Shown here piece by piece: positions 1 through 9,398 of a stretch of 64,000 bases of DNA; the first letter of the stretch is position 1, and the number at the start of each line of letters is the position of its first letter. Below the pieces are notes generated by a model, which did not search any database, was not told the origin of the DNA, and saw nothing but the letters and a program-made list of their open reading frames with translations. This stretch comes from Shinella fusca. GTDB lineage: Bacteria; Pseudomonadota; Alphaproteobacteria; Rhizobiales; Rhizobiaceae. A program made the translations under genes and the position numbers. The DNA is taken from NCBI RefSeq assembly GCF_014203155.1, contig NZ_JACHIK010000002.1, forward strand, positions 412,574 to 476,573, written 5' to 3'.

Positions 1-1
1 G

Positions 2-649
2 AGGGACAGGCTCTTCGCCGCGCTCCTGACGCAGGTGCGGGTCGATCCGCACGACCCTGCCTTCGGGGCGCCGACCAAGCCCATCGGCCCCGTCTACGAC
101 GAGACGGCCGCCCGCAGGCTGGCGGCGGAGCGCGGCTGGCGGATCGCCCCGGACAACGACAAATGGCGGCGCGTGGTCGCCTCGCCGAAACCGCTTTCGA
201 TCGTCGAGGCCGAGGTGCTCTCCTTTCTCGTTGCGCGCGGCGTCGTCGTCATCTGCGCCGGCGGCGGCGGCATTCCCGTCGTGGAATGCGAAGACGGCAG
301 CCTCGTCGGCGTCGAGGCCGTCGTCGACAAGGATTTCGCCTCCGCGCTTCTCGCACGGCAGCTCGATGCGGATCTCCTGTTGATGCTGACCGATGTCGAT
401 GCGGTCTATGCCGGCTGGGGAGGGCCCTCGGCCCGGCCGCTGGGGCATGTGACGGCGCGCGATCTTTCGCCGGCCGACTTTCCTGCCGGCTCGATGCGGC
501 CCAAGATAGAGGCGGCGGTCGATTTCGCCCGCGCCACCGGCAGGCCGGCGGCCATCGGGACGCTGGAGGACGCCGTGGAGATCGTCGCGGGAACGCGCGG
601 AACGCGGATAGGGCCCGACGAAACGGCCGGGGCAACCGGCCCCGCTTGA
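2..649 (+). CDS. arcC: Carbamate kinase, 3' part (5' end outside window)
   Basis: The frame is open from the first bases, so the gene starts upstream; about 215 C-terminal residues of a roughly 305-residue family are visible. Carbamate kinase makes ATP from ADP and carbamoyl phosphate, the last step of arginine deiminase fermentation in the cytoplasm. The family stretch PTKPIGPVY, the glycine-rich ICAGGGGIPV segment, LLMLTDVDAVY and the C-terminal GSMRPKIEAA segment are all present. It ends inside an FNR/FixK-type box serving the next gene, which fits an oxygen-limitation locus. The rest of an arc operon, if present, lies upstream of the window. Confidence 0.93.
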   Translation, partial: RDRLFAALLTQVRVDPHDPAFGAPTKPIGPVYDETAARRLAAERGWRIAPDNDKWRRVVASPKPLSIVEAEVLSFLVARGVVVICAGGGGIPVVECEDGSLVGVEAVVDKDFASALLARQLDADLLLMLTDVDAVYAGWGGPSARPLGHVTARDLSPADFPAGSMRPKIEAAVDFARATGRPAAIGTLEDAVEIVAGTRGTRIGPDETAGATGPA

Positions 650-659
650 TCCGCGTCAA
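646..659 (+). promoter_or_regulatory. FNR/FixK-type box upstream of the stress protein
   Basis: TTGAT-CCGC-GTCAA is a near-perfect dyad matching the FNR/FixK consensus TTGAY-N4-RTCAA. It sits about 67 bases before the next start codon, which allows a class II activator position. A FixK-type regulator is encoded nearby. Confidence 0.75.
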
Positions 660-719
660 GGTGGCGGGCCGAGGGCCGATTATTCTTGTTAGGCATCAAG
701 ACGGACGGAGATTGGTCCA

Positions 720-1541
720 ATGAGCTACAAATCCATTCTGGTGAATCTGGATATCGACGGGCCGATCAAGCCGGTCGTCAAGGCATCCGCCGAACTGGCG
801 CGCCGTTCGGGCGCCCGGCTGATCGGTTTCTGCGCGGCCGATGCCTACCTGCCGGTTACAGGTCCGGAAGGCGCCACGCTGGCCGCCGACGTGTGGCAGC
901 AGATGCGCGAAGACGACGAGCGCCGCTTCAAGGAACTGCGCAAGGAGTTCGAGGCGCTGGTCGCCGGCACGGTCGAGACCGAATGGCGCGATGCGCTGGA
1001 AAGGCCGACCTACGCCCTCGTGCAGGCCTCCAGGATGGCCGACCTCGTCGTCACGCAGGCGGTCGACGGCGCGGCGGCGCGGGACACGCCCCGCCGGTCC
1101 GATCCGGGAAGCGCCGTCCTGCAGACGGGCCGCCCCGTCCTCGTCGTGGGGACGGACACCGAACACAGGCTCGGCAGGAAAATCCTCGTCGCCTGGAAGG
1201 ACACGCGGGAGGCGCGGCGGGCGGTGTGCGACGCGATCCCGCTGCTCAAGGCTGCCGACGACGTCGTCGTCGCGACGGTGGCCTCGCAGATCGACCACTG
1301 GGCCCGCGAGAGCCTGACCGATGTCTGCGCCTTTCTCGTCCGCCACGGCGTGACGGCGCGCAGCGAAACGGTCGAGAGCGCCCGGGAGAGCGACAGCCTG
1401 CTCCATCTCGCCGACCTCCATGATGCCGACCTCGTCGTGTCGGGCGCCTTCGGGCACAGCCGCCTCAGGGAATGGGTCTTCGGCGGCATGACCCGCTCGC
1501 TGCTCGACGAGATTCGCCTCCATCGTTTCATGTCGAGCTGA
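720..1541 (+). CDS. Universal stress protein, tandem UspA domains
   Basis: This 273-residue cytoplasmic protein has two UspA-like halves. The C-terminal half carries the nucleotide-binding pattern G-x2-G-x9-G-(S/T) in GAFGHSRLREWVFGGMTRS. The start has an upstream GGAG-like site. An FNR/FixK box lies upstream and a P-type ATPase follows 37 bases downstream, so the two are probably cotranscribed. In related bacteria such genes are commonly induced by low oxygen through FNR-type regulators. The exact role of the protein is unknown. Confidence 0.9.
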   Translation: MSYKSILVNLDIDGPIKPVVKASAELARRSGARLIGFCAADAYLPVTGPEGATLAADVWQQMREDDERRFKELRKEFEALVAGTVETEWRDALERPTYALVQASRMADLVVTQAVDGAAARDTPRRSDPGSAVLQTGRPVLVVGTDTEHRLGRKILVAWKDTREARRAVCDAIPLLKAADDVVVATVASQIDHWARESLTDVCAFLVRHGVTARSETVESARESDSLLHLADLHDADLVVSGAFGHSRLREWVFGGMTRSLLDEIRLHRFMSS

Positions 1542-1578
1542 CGGATCCGGGAACGGCGGCCGAGGCGGAGGCAGGCAG

Positions 1579-4146
1579 ATGCAGCCAGAATCGCCCTTGC
1601 AGCGGGCTAGCGATGCTGCGCCGGCCTATTGGTCGATCCCCGCCGAGGCGCTTCTTGCGCAACTGGACACCCGTATATCCGGGCTTTCCAGCGAGGGGGC
1701 GAGGGCGCGCCTCGATGACGTCGGGGCCAATGCGATCCGGGCAGGGCGCGGCGCCTCGGCACTCACCGCCTTCGCGCGGCAGTTCCGCAGCCCGCTCGTC
1801 CTCATCCTCATCTTCGCGGCCGTGGTGTCTGGGATCGTCGGCGAGGGCAGCGAGGCCGCCATCATCGGCGTCATCGTGCTGGCGAGCTGCGTTCTTTCCT
1901 TCACGCAGGAATACGGCGCCTCCCGCGCCATGCAGGCGCTCACCGCCCGCATCGCCCGCAAGGCCCTCGTGCTGCGCGACGGGCGGGAGGCCCTGCTTCC
2001 CGTCGAGGCGATCGTGCCGGGCGACATTGTGCGGCTCTCGGCGGGAAACCTCGTTCCGGCCGACGGCATCCTTCTGGAAACGCGCGACTTCAACGTCAGC
2101 GAGGCGGCGCTGACCGGCGAGACCTTCCCCGTGGTCAAGACGGCCGGCATCTGCCCTCCGCAGGCGCGCATCGGCCAGCGGACGAACACGGCCTTCACCG
2201 GCACGTCCGTGCGCAGCGGCACGGCGACGATGGCGGTCGTGAAGACAGGCGGGAAAACGGAGTTCGCCGCGATCGCCGCAACCATCGCCCATGCCGCGCC
2301 CGAGACGGATTTCGCGCGCGGCATCCGCCGCTTCGGCTACCTGATGACGGAGATCATGCTGGTCATCGTCATCCTTGTCTTCTTCGCCAATCTGCTGCTG
2401 CATCGCCCGGCGGTGGATTCGCTGCTGTTCTCGCTGGCGCTCGCCGTGGGGCTGACGCCGGAGCTGCTGCCGGCGATCATCAGCGTGACGCTGGCGCGCG
2501 GGGCCCGCACCATGGCCGCGAACGGCGTCATCGTGCGCCGTCTCGACGCCATCGAGAACCTCGGCAGCATGGACCTCCTGTGCACCGACAAGACCGGCAC
2601 GCTGACGGAAGGCGTCATCCGTCTCGACGGTTGCCGCGATGCATCGGGCGCCGAGGCGCCGCAGGTGCGGCTCTGGGCGCTCCTCAACGCGACCTTGCAG
2701 GCCGGCATGGCGAACCCGCTGGACGAGGCCATCGCCGCCGGAAAGGGCGTGGAGGACGACCTTGCTGCCTATGCCAAGGTGGACGAGATCCCCTACGACT
2801 TCATCCGCAAGCGGCTTTCGGTGATCGTCCGCCGGGCGGACGAGCCGGAGGACCTGATGATCTGCAAGGGTGCGCTGCAGACCGTGGTCGCCGCCTGCTC
2901 CGTCGTCCTTGGCGAAAGCGGCGCGCCGGTGCCGCTCGAAGCGGCACGGGCCGCGGCGATCGACGAAAAGGTCAGAGCCTGGAGCGGGCAGGGTTACCGC
3001 GTCCTCGGGCTCGCCGTGCGCCGCTTTTCGCGGCAGGACGCCTATCGCCGCGAGGACGAGGCGGGCCTTGCCTTCGCCGGCTTCCTGCTCTTCCTCGATC
3101 CGCCGAAAGCAGGCATCGCGGAGACGCTGAAGGCGCTCGCCGCCCGCGGCATCAAGGTGAAGATCATTACCGGCGACAACCGCTATGTCGCCGCCCATCT
3201 TGCCGAAATCGTCGGCCTGCCGCAGCGCCGTGTCCTTACCGGAACGCAGGTGAGCCGGCTGACGAAGGAGGCGCTGGTGCGCCGCGTCACGCAGAACGAC
3301 ATCTTCGCCGAGATCGACCCGAACCAGAAGGAGCGCATCATCGCGGCGCTGCGCAGGCACGGCCATGTCGTCGGTTATCTCGGCGACGGCATCAACGATG
3401 CGCCGGCCCTTCACGAGGCCGATGTCGGCATCTCGGTGGAGGGCGCGGTGGACGTGGCGCGCGAGGCTGCCGACATGATCCTGCTCGAGCGCGATCTCGG
3501 CGTGTTGCTGCGCGGGGTCGACGACGGGCGCAGGACCTTCGCCAATACGATGAAGTACATCTCGATCACCACCAGCGCGAATTTCGGCAACATGGTCTCG
3601 ATGGCCTTCGCCTCGCTCGCTTTGCCTTTCCTGCCGCTGCTCGCCCCGCAGATCCTTCTCAACAACTTCCTCTCGGACGTGCCCTCGCTCGCCATCGCCA
3701 CCGACAATGTCGACGCCGATCAGGTCCGCACGCCGCGGCGGTGGGACATCGCCTTCGTGCGCCGCTTCATGGTGACGTTCGGGCTGGTCAGCTCGGTTTT
3801 CGATTTCATCACCTTCGCCTTTCTCCTCCTTGCCGCCGGGGCGGCGGCCGGGGTGTTCCAGACCGGATGGTTCGTCGAATCCCTCATCACCGAGCTTGCC
3901 ATCGTGCTGGTGGTCCGCACCCGCAAGGCCTTCTGGCGGAGCCGCCCGAGCGCGCTTCTCTCATGGCTGACGTTGGTCGTCGGCCTTCTCGCCGTCGCGA
4001 TTCCCTTCCTGCCGGGTGCGGACTGGTTCGGTTTCGTCCCGTTGCCGCTCCCGGTCCTCGGCGGGCTCGTCGCAATCACGCTCGCCTATCTGGCGGCGTC
4101 CGAAGCCATGAAGCATTGGTTCTTCGCACGCCGGCGCCGCGGTTGA
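1579..4146 (+). CDS. P-type cation ATPase, magnesium-translocating (MgtA/P3B) type
   Basis: The 855-residue inner-membrane ATPase couples ATP hydrolysis to cation transport, probably Mg2+ import. The phosphorylation motif DKTGTLT places the acceptor at Asp337; the actuator motif appears as LTGET near residue 178, and the hinge motif GDGINDAPAL begins near residue 602. The fourth-helix signature LTPELLPAI resembles MgtA rather than heavy-metal pumps, and no N-terminal CxxC metal domain is present. Hydrophobic helices cluster near residues 65-110, 255-310 and at the C-terminus. Length is close to that of MgtA (about 900). It follows the stress-protein gene closely and may share its oxygen control. 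The ion is inferred from family only. Confidence 0.9.
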   Translation: MQPESPLQRASDAAPAYWSIPAEALLAQLDTRISGLSSEGARARLDDVGANAIRAGRGASALTAFARQFRSPLVLILIFAAVVSGIVGEGSEAAIIGVIVLASCVLSFTQEYGASRAMQALTARIARKALVLRDGREALLPVEAIVPGDIVRLSAGNLVPADGILLETRDFNVSEAALTGETFPVVKTAGICPPQARIGQRTNTAFTGTSVRSGTATMAVVKTGGKTEFAAIAATIAHAAPETDFARGIRRFGYLMTEIMLVIVILVFFANLLLHRPAVDSLLFSLALAVGLTPELLPAIISVTLARGARTMAANGVIVRRLDAIENLGSMDLLCTDKTGTLTEGVIRLDGCRDASGAEAPQVRLWALLNATLQAGMANPLDEAIAAGKGVEDDLAAYAKVDEIPYDFIRKRLSVIVRRADEPEDLMICKGALQTVVAACSVVLGESGAPVPLEAARAAAIDEKVRAWSGQGYRVLGLAVRRFSRQDAYRREDEAGLAFAGFLLFLDPPKAGIAETLKALAARGIKVKIITGDNRYVAAHLAEIVGLPQRRVLTGTQVSRLTKEALVRRVTQNDIFAEIDPNQKERIIAALRRHGHVVGYLGDGINDAPALHEADVGISVEGAVDVAREAADMILLERDLGVLLRGVDDGRRTFANTMKYISITTSANFGNMVSMAFASLALPFLPLLAPQILLNNFLSDVPSLAIATDNVDADQVRTPRRWDIAFVRRFMVTFGLVSSVFDFITFAFLLLAAGAAAGVFQTGWFVESLITELAIVLVVRTRKAFWRSRPSALLSWLTLVVGLLAVAIPFLPGADWFGFVPLPLPVLGGLVAITLAYLAASEAMKHWFFARRRRG

Positions 4147-4153
4147 GAGAGGC

Positions 4154-4366
4154 TCATGGCGCGTGCCGCCCGTTGCCGGCCGGGTCGCTTTCGCCCCAGG
4201 CGCGCCAATGGGTCGGCGATATCTCGACATGCTCCCTCGTGCCGGATTTGACCCAGCCGACCAGCGTTCGCCGGCAGGGGAACACGAGCGCATTCATGCC
4301 GTCCCGGTCGAAGACCGCCAGTTCGAGATCCTGATTGTAGGGCGCAGTGGAAGCCGGTTGCCACAT
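4154..4366 (-). CDS. Small conserved-looking hypothetical protein
   Basis: This is a 70-residue ORF beginning MWQPASTAPYNQDLELAVFD and ending in a polar tail. Its Trp-rich, well-mixed composition differs from the Arg/Ala-rich shadows of GC-rich antisense frames. I chose the ATG at 4366; a TTG at 4408 would extend it. It lies last in the leftward fixK group, converging on the ATPase gene. No domain I can name; function unknown. Confidence 0.6.
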   Translation of the reverse strand: MWQPASTAPYNQDLELAVFDRDGMNALVFPCRRTLVGWVKSGTREHVEISPTHWRAWGESDPAGNGRHAP

Positions 4367-4404
4367 GGAGCGATGCCTGCGAGGAGCCCGATGCGAACGC
4401 GCAT

Positions 4405-4809
4405 TCAAGCCGTCCGGATGGCCGCCTCGATCTCCGTTCTCGAGTGCCCGGTCATATCTTTCGCGATTTCGCCGAGCAGCCTGTCCCGCAGGCTCTTGTG
4501 AAAGTGCCGGCGCATCTCCCCGAGCGTTCGCGAATCCGCGACGATCAGGAGCTTGCCGATGCTTCCGGCGATCGCGGCCCGGTTCAGGGCAGCGCTTGCC
4601 GCCGCTGCGAAGTTGTCCTCCGAAAGGCGGGCCTTGTCGGGATTTCCCGCGCTGTTCCGGTGGCGTCCGCCGGACCCGGCGTGGTCTTCTTCCACCCGCG
4701 GTTCCGGCAGGGCGAAGAGCTCGATGCCGGGCTCGTGGGCGATGTTCTGGAACAGTAGCATCGTCCGCCCGTCGACGACCGCCACCGTTGCACCGTTCGG
4801 CAAGATCAT
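4405..4809 (-). CDS. Host attachment family protein
   Basis: This 134-residue protein matches the host-attachment family (AtsT-like, first linked to plant attachment in Agrobacterium). It starts MILPNGATVAVVDGRTMLLF and ends with the family-like segment KLLIVADSRTLGEMRRHFHK and DMTGHS. The central part is charged and probably flexible. No signal peptide is visible, so it is likely cytoplasmic. It follows fixK by 68 bases in the same direction, suggesting cotranscription and an oxygen-linked role rather than a proven role in attachment. Confidence 0.82.
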   Translation of the reverse strand: MILPNGATVAVVDGRTMLLFQNIAHEPGIELFALPEPRVEEDHAGSGGRHRNSAGNPDKARLSEDNFAAAASAALNRAAIAGSIGKLLIVADSRTLGEMRRHFHKSLRDRLLGEIAKDMTGHSRTEIEAAIRTA

Positions 4810-4877
4810 TGTGTTTCTCCCTGTCTGTTCGTCCGCCGGTCCGCGGCGGTATCGTTGTTCGGATGCGCCGGCACCGG

Positions 4878-5525
4878 CTAGGCGGCCAGGTCCTTCAGCG
4901 CCTGGAGCTTGACGATTTCGACGCCGCGCAGGTTCGGCAGCCGGATGATGCCCTTCTGGCGGAACCTGGAGAACACGCGCGACACGGTCTCGATGCTGAG
5001 CCCGAGATAGTCGCCGATATCGGCGCGCGACATCTGCAGGTCCAGACGCCGCAGGCCGCCCTGGCGTTCCGACATGTCGAGCAGGAATGCGGCGGCCCGC
5101 TCGGCGGCGCTGTGGCGGCCGAGCACGAGCAGGTGTTCCTGCGCCCGCACGAGGCTTTGCAGCGCCATGGGCAGGAGCGCGCCGGCAAGGTCGCCTTGCA
5201 GCAGCGTCGCGCGCTGGATCCTGATTCCGGTGGCGCATATGGCTTCGGCGAAGAAGTGATGCGTGGTGTCCGTCTCGAACCCGAACATCTCGCCGGGAAG
5301 GAGAAAGGCGGAGATCTGCCGGCGGCCGTCGGCAAGGAGCCGATAGACGCGCACGGCGCCGAACTCGACGGTATAGAGGCTGCTGCTCTTTTCCCCCTGC
5401 GCGTAGATCTCGGCGCCTGCGCTGAAGAAGGTCGGAGCCTCGCCATTCGCGGGGCGGGCGGCAAGCCCCGGCTCGAATGCGGCCTTGCGGTAGAACGATG
5501 CCTGAATTTCTTCGTGAAGCGCCAT
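4878..5525 (-). CDS. fixK: Crp/Fnr-family transcriptional activator, FixK-like
   Basis: The 215-residue protein has an N-terminal cyclic-nucleotide-binding-like barrel and a C-terminal winged helix. Its recognition helix reads LSIETVSRVFSRF, carrying the E-x2-SR pattern of FNR/FixK proteins that read TTGAT half-sites. No N-terminal cysteine cluster is present, so it should not sense oxygen itself; that fits FixK rather than FNR. The start at 5525 is set by GGGGAAAGATC just before ATG; an in-frame upstream start would add 22 residues without support. It lies directly downstream of fixLJ with a FixJ-type box between. Confidence 0.88.
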   Translation of the reverse strand: MALHEEIQASFYRKAAFEPGLAARPANGEAPTFFSAGAEIYAQGEKSSSLYTVEFGAVRVYRLLADGRRQISAFLLPGEMFGFETDTTHHFFAEAICATGIRIQRATLLQGDLAGALLPMALQSLVRAQEHLLVLGRHSAAERAAAFLLDMSERQGGLRRLDLQMSRADIGDYLGLSIETVSRVFSRFRQKGIIRLPNLRGVEIVKLQALKDLAA

Positions 5526-5599
5526 GATCTTTCCCCGAATGTCGATGGGACGATCAATCGCGCAAATCCGGCGACACGGAAATTCGGTCATCTCCGTAA

Positions 5600-5612
5600 G
5601 GGAAACTACGTA
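5600..5612 (-). promoter_or_regulatory. Putative FixJ-binding box in the fixK promoter
   Basis: On the minus strand the sequence reads TACGTAGTTTCCC, resembling the FixJ recognition sequence known from rhizobial fixK and nifA promoters. It lies about 80 bases upstream of the fixK start and just after the fixJ stop. This placement suits FixJ-phosphate activating fixK. Confidence 0.62.
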
Positions 5613-5620
5613 GGCGCGGC

Positions 5621-6247
5621 CTAGCGTGCCTTGCCGGCGGCCTTGAGGGCGATGGTCATGCGCACGAGTTCCGGCAGGCTTTTCGCCTGCATCTTCGACA
5701 TGATGTTGGCGCGGTGCACCTCCACCGTGCGCGGGCTGATGTCGAGGTCGTAGGCGATGGTCTTGTTTGCCGCCCCCGCGACGACCGAGGAAAGGACCTG
5801 CTGTTCCCGTTCGGAAAGGCTGTTCAGGCGCGCCCGCAACGTCGCGATGTCGGCGGATATCTCGGTCGCGTCTTCGAGGCGGCTGGCGGCACGCGTGATC
5901 GCGTCGATCAGGGTCCGGTCCTCGAAGGGTTTTTCGATGAAATCGACCGCGCCCGCCTTCATGGCCGACACGGCCATCGGCACGTCGCCGTGGCCGGTGA
6001 TGACGACGGCGGGAATGAGAAGGCCGGCCGCACCGAGCTTTTCCAGGAGTTCGACCCCGCTCATGTCCGGCATGCGCAGGTCCGTGACGAGACAGGCCTT
6101 CGCAAGCGTCGGCGCCACGTCGAGAAAGCGTGTGGCCGATTCGTGTACGCGCACGGTGAAACCCGACATCGTAAGGAGGAAGGCAAGCGATTTGCGCACG
6201 GGTTCCTCGTCGTCGACGACGTGGACGACATAGCTGTCAATCGTCAT
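5621..6247 (-). CDS. fixJ: Response regulator FixJ
   Basis: This 208-residue protein has a receiver domain (phospho-acceptor Asp56 in [11 protein letters not shown]; conserved Lys in FIEKPFED) followed by a LuxR/NarL-type helix-turn-helix with [15 protein letters not shown] and [17 protein letters not shown]. Size and architecture match FixJ (about 204-209 residues). It overlaps the end of fixL by 11 bases, so translation is coupled. It should be phosphorylated by FixL at low oxygen and activate fixK-type promoters. Start ATG at 6247 follows GGGAGGGCCC on the minus strand. Confidence 0.92.
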   Translation of the reverse strand: MTIDSYVVHVVDDEEPVRKSLAFLLTMSGFTVRVHESATRFLDVAPTLAKACLVTDLRMPDMSGVELLEKLGAAGLLIPAVVITGHGDVPMAVSAMKAGAVDFIEKPFEDRTLIDAITRAASRLEDATEISADIATLRARLNSLSEREQQVLSSVVAGAANKTIAYDLDISPRTVEVHRANIMSKMQAKSLPELVRMTIALKAAGKAR

Positions 6248-7745
6248 GGGCCCTCCCTTCTCCGGCAATCGGAAGCGAGAAGCGGAAGGTCGTTCCCGCA
6301 TCGCCGTTCCGGACTGCCGATATGTCGCCGCCATGCGCCTGGATGATGCGCCGGGATATCGAGAGCCCTATGCCCATTCCGCTTGCCTTGCTCGTAACGA
6401 AGGGCTGGAAAAGACGTGCCGCGATCTCGACGGGAATCCCGGGGCCCGTATCGGCGACCTCGACGAAGGCCATGCCGGCCTCGCCCCGCATGGTGCGGAC
6501 CGTCAGCTCGCGCCGGCTGCTCTCGCGCATGGCTTCCATCGCATTGCGCATCAGGTTGATGAGAACCTGCTGGATCTGTACGCGATCGACAAGCACCTCT
6601 TTCGTATCGGGCGAAAAGGCGAACACCGTCCGCACGCCGAGCTCGCGCGAGCCGACAAGCGCGAGCGCAGCGGCTTCCTCGATCAGCTTGCGCAGGTCCT
6701 CCGGCGCCTTTTCCGTCTCGCCGCGTGTGACGAATTCCCGCAAATGGCGGATGATCTCTCCGGCGCGCAGCGATTGCCGGGCGGCATCCGCCAGCGCCTC
6801 GCGCATCTGTGCGGCCGGCCCCTCGGCGATGCCGTCCAGAAGCCGGACGCAGCCCTGCACGTAATTGGCGATGGCCGCGAGCGGCTGGTTGAGCTCGTGC
6901 GCCAGCGTCGAGGCCATTTCCCCCAGTTCGTTGAGGCGCGCCAGCCGCGCCAGTTCGCTCTGGGCCTCCTGCAGCAAGGCCTCGGACTCCTCGCGTTCGG
7001 TGAGGTCGCGGATGAAGCCGGTGAAATACCGCCCGTTCCCCGAGCGCATCTCGCCGACCGCCAGTTTCATCGGGAAGGTGGTACCGTCCTTGCGGCGCCC
7101 CACGACGACGCGATCGATGCCGATGATCCGCTTTTCCCCCGTCGCGACATAGCGGCGGATATATCCGTCATGCTCGTGGCGATAGGGATCCGGCATGAGA
7201 ATATGCACGTTCTGGCCGATCACTTCGGCTTCCTTGTAGCCGAACTGCCGCACCGCGGCGGCGCTGAACGAGGTGATCCGCCCCTGTTCGTCGATGACGA
7301 CCGTCGCATCGGGAACGGTGTCGAGGATCAGGCGGAGATGTGCCTCGCGCGCCCTCAGCGCGCCTTCCGTCTTGTCGATTGCCCGGCGTGCATGATGGAG
7401 CATCTCGCCCATCCAGGTGATCGTCAATCCGACGAAGGCGAAGAGGCCCGTCTGCACCCCGACAGCCTGGTCGGGGCCGGCTATATAGGCCGCGCCGATG
7501 AGGGAGAGCAGCGAGGCCAGCAGGCCCGGCCCCATGCCGCCCGCGATGGCCGCGACGAGGATGACCGGCGTGAAGAGGATGAAGGGCGCCGTGTTTCCAA
7601 GCACGCCCTGCAGCAGCCATCGGGCGATGAAGACCGCGGCGACGGCGATCAGCGCAAGGACATACCCCGCCCTTCCTTCGAAGCGTGGTGAAAAGATGGT
7701 CTGCAGGAAGCGTCCCTGCAATCGTGGCAAATCGCGCGCCGGCAT
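6237..7745 (-). CDS. fixL: Oxygen-sensing histidine kinase FixL
   Basis: The product is an inner-membrane kinase: hydrophobic segments at about residues 25-110, a PAS domain, and a HisKA/HATPase core. The PAS domain carries the FixL haem ligand (His192, in [10 protein letters not shown]) and the regulatory Arg in [16 protein letters not shown]. The H-box is [15 protein letters not shown] (His283), with ATP-site motifs [11 protein letters not shown] and GMGIGLSI. The ATG at 7745 is chosen because it follows GGGAGAGG and gives 502 residues, placing the haem and phospho-histidines within two residues of Sinorhizobium FixL; ATGs at 7790 and 7817 are alternatives. Under low oxygen it should phosphorylate FixJ. 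Confidence 0.92.
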   Translation of the reverse strand: MPARDLPRLQGRFLQTIFSPRFEGRAGYVLALIAVAAVFIARWLLQGVLGNTAPFILFTPVILVAAIAGGMGPGLLASLLSLIGAAYIAGPDQAVGVQTGLFAFVGLTITWMGEMLHHARRAIDKTEGALRAREAHLRLILDTVPDATVVIDEQGRITSFSAAAVRQFGYKEAEVIGQNVHILMPDPYRHEHDGYIRRYVATGEKRIIGIDRVVVGRRKDGTTFPMKLAVGEMRSGNGRYFTGFIRDLTEREESEALLQEAQSELARLARLNELGEMASTLAHELNQPLAAIANYVQGCVRLLDGIAEGPAAQMREALADAARQSLRAGEIIRHLREFVTRGETEKAPEDLRKLIEEAAALALVGSRELGVRTVFAFSPDTKEVLVDRVQIQQVLINLMRNAMEAMRESSRRELTVRTMRGEAGMAFVEVADTGPGIPVEIAARLFQPFVTSKASGMGIGLSISRRIIQAHGGDISAVRNGDAGTTFRFSLPIAGEGRAHDD

Positions 7746-7944
7746 GCCTCTCCCGTCAAGACGCCCGGTTTCGGCACCATCCGAGGACATATTGACTGGC
7801 GTCGAGAATATATCCATGCGCGCATGAAGGGAAGCGTGCAGGGCGACCTCAGGTTGCCGGCCACAGGTCGCGCAGCGGCTTGCTTTGCCCGGTGGGCTCG
7901 ATCCGGCAGGCAATCCAGCAAACGCCGCCCGGCGCCCTGCTGCA

Positions 7945-7958
7945 TTGACGCGGATCAA
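7945..7958 (-). promoter_or_regulatory. FNR/FixK-type box upstream of fixL
   Basis: The site reads TTGAC-GCGG-ATCAA, matching TTGAY-N4-RTCAA. It lies about 200 bases before the chosen fixL start, in a 472-base gap shared with the divergent urease promoter. It could feed FixK back on fixLJ, or act on the urease side. Confidence 0.6.
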
Positions 7959-8110
7959 AATGCCCGCGGCGGCTCCGTTTCATTTCTCCGTCAGCCGGCG
8001 AAGGCTGAAATTTGTGCGAATGCATAATTTTGAGGCGCATGCCTTCCGGGGCCTGCGGCGATCATGGCTGCTGCGGGCGCTTTTGCCGGGATTTCGGTCA
8101 CGCAGACGGA

Positions 8111-8126
8111 TGGCATGGCCCTTGCA
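8111..8126 (+). promoter_or_regulatory. Sigma-54 (RpoN) promoter of the urease operon
   Basis: TGGCAT-GGCCC-TTGCA matches the -24/-12 consensus TGGCAY-N5-TTGCW, with exactly ten bases between GG (8112-8113) and GC (8124-8125). Transcription would start near 8137, leaving an 80-base leader before ureD. This suggests NtrC-type nitrogen control. Candidate activator half-sites (TTGTGCGAATGCATAA, 8012-8027) lie about 100 bases upstream, but match the NtrC consensus poorly. Confidence 0.78.
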
Positions 8127-8217
8127 TCGTGGTGGGGACAACCATCGGGGCCACGCAGACCATGGGCGATTTCGACAGAGGGCACATATCCGATCACCGC
8201 GCCGGACGGGGTTGCCG

Positions 8218-9066
8218 GTGATCGTGTTTCCCGCGCCGGATGTGCCGGACGGCTCGGCCGTGCCGGTGCGCATGCAGCGCGCCGAGGGCAGCGCGCGGCT
8301 TGCCTTCCACCGACGCCATGGCACGACGCGGCTGCGGACGCTCTACCAGGAGGGATGCGTCAAGATCCGCCTGCCGACGCCCTTGCCCGGATCGCCGCCG
8401 GAAGCGATCCTGATCAACACGGCGGGCGGGCTTGCGGGCGGCGACCGGATATCCGCCGAAATCGAGGCTGCGGGCGCGACGGCGGCGACGGTCACCACGC
8501 AGGCCTGCGAGCGGGTCTATCGTTCGACAGGCGAGGCGGCAACGGTGACGAACAGGCTTATGGTCGGCGCCGGCGGCCGCCTTGCCTGGCTGCCGCAGGA
8601 AACCATCCTCTTCGACGGCGGGTGCCTTTCGCGGCGGCTGGAGGCCGACCTTGAAGGCGATGCCGAGCTCGTGGCGGTGGAGGCGGTGCTGTTCGGCCGC
8701 ACCGCCATGGGCGAGACCCTTTCCCACGGCGCGCTGCACGATCGCTGGCGCATCCGCCGCGATGGCAGGCTGGTTTTCGCCGAGGATTTCCGCGTTTCCG
8801 GCGCCATCGCCGCCCGGCTTGCCCGGCCTGCGACGCTATCCGGATGCACCGCCATGGCGACCGTCCTCTACGCAGCGCCCGAGCCGGAGCGGCTGCTTCA
8901 GGCCGTGCGCGCATCCATCGGGGATGCGGGCGGGGCGAGCGCCTGGGACGGCAAGCTGCTGGTACGTCTCGTCGCGGCCTCCGGCCTTGCGCTCCGCCAG
9001 CGTCTCGAACCGCTTCTTTCGCTTCTGCTCGCCGGACGCCCGCTGCCGAAAGTCTGGCAATTATAG
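8218..9066 (+). CDS. ureD: Urease accessory protein UreD (UreH)
   Basis: The 282-residue cytoplasmic chaperone forms the UreDFG complex that delivers nickel to apo-urease. Family segments are present: [38 protein letters not shown] and [12 protein letters not shown] chose the GTG at 8218, 151 bases before the LYQEGC motif, because it gives the usual family length (about 270-285) and lies downstream of the sigma-54 promoter; the frame remains open further upstream but lacks family similarity. ureA follows after 10 bases. Confidence 0.9.
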   Translation: MIVFPAPDVPDGSAVPVRMQRAEGSARLAFHRRHGTTRLRTLYQEGCVKIRLPTPLPGSPPEAILINTAGGLAGGDRISAEIEAAGATAATVTTQACERVYRSTGEAATVTNRLMVGAGGRLAWLPQETILFDGGCLSRRLEADLEGDAELVAVEAVLFGRTAMGETLSHGALHDRWRIRRDGRLVFAEDFRVSGAIAARLARPATLSGCTAMATVLYAAPEPERLLQAVRASIGDAGGASAWDGKLLVRLVAASGLALRQRLEPLLSLLLAGRPLPKVWQL

Positions 9067-9076
9067 GAAAGGTCCC

Positions 9077-9379
9077 ATGAACCTCACCCCCCGCGAGAAG
9101 GACAAGCTGCTGATCGCCATGGCCGCCATCGTGGCGCGCAAACGGCTGGAACGCGGCGTCAAGCTGAACCATCCCGAAGCCATCGCGCTCATCACCGATT
9201 TCGTGGTCGAGGGCGCGCGCGACGGACGCCCGGTCGCCGACCTGATGGAGGCGGGCGCCCATGTCGTGACGCGCGACCAGGTGATGGAGGGCATCGCCGA
9301 GATGATCCACGACGTGCAGGTGGAGGCGACGTTCCCCGACGGAACGAAGCTCGTGACCGTCCACCAGCCGATCCGCTGA
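9077..9379 (+). CDS. ureA: Urease gamma subunit
   Basis: This 100-residue structural subunit begins [17 protein letters not shown] and contains [11 protein letters not shown] and [20 protein letters not shown], all typical of UreA. The ATG is preceded by GGAAAGG. It assembles with UreB and UreC into the trimeric cytoplasmic urease that hydrolyses urea to ammonia and carbamate. Confidence 0.97.
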   Translation: MNLTPREKDKLLIAMAAIVARKRLERGVKLNHPEAIALITDFVVEGARDGRPVADLMEAGAHVVTRDQVMEGIAEMIHDVQVEATFPDGTKLVTVHQPIR

Positions 9380-9398
9380 CTTTTGAAAGGGCAAACCG

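Noticed and set aside
1528..3414. Long antisense ORF (628 codons) opposite the P-type ATPase
   Set aside because: Arg/His/Asp-rich shadow composition with no domain; the ATPase frame has all family motifs.
4878..5591. Oxygen-sensing FNR with Fe-S cysteines at the extended N-terminus
   Set aside because: The two cysteines in the extension lie upstream of the supported start and do not match the FNR spacing.
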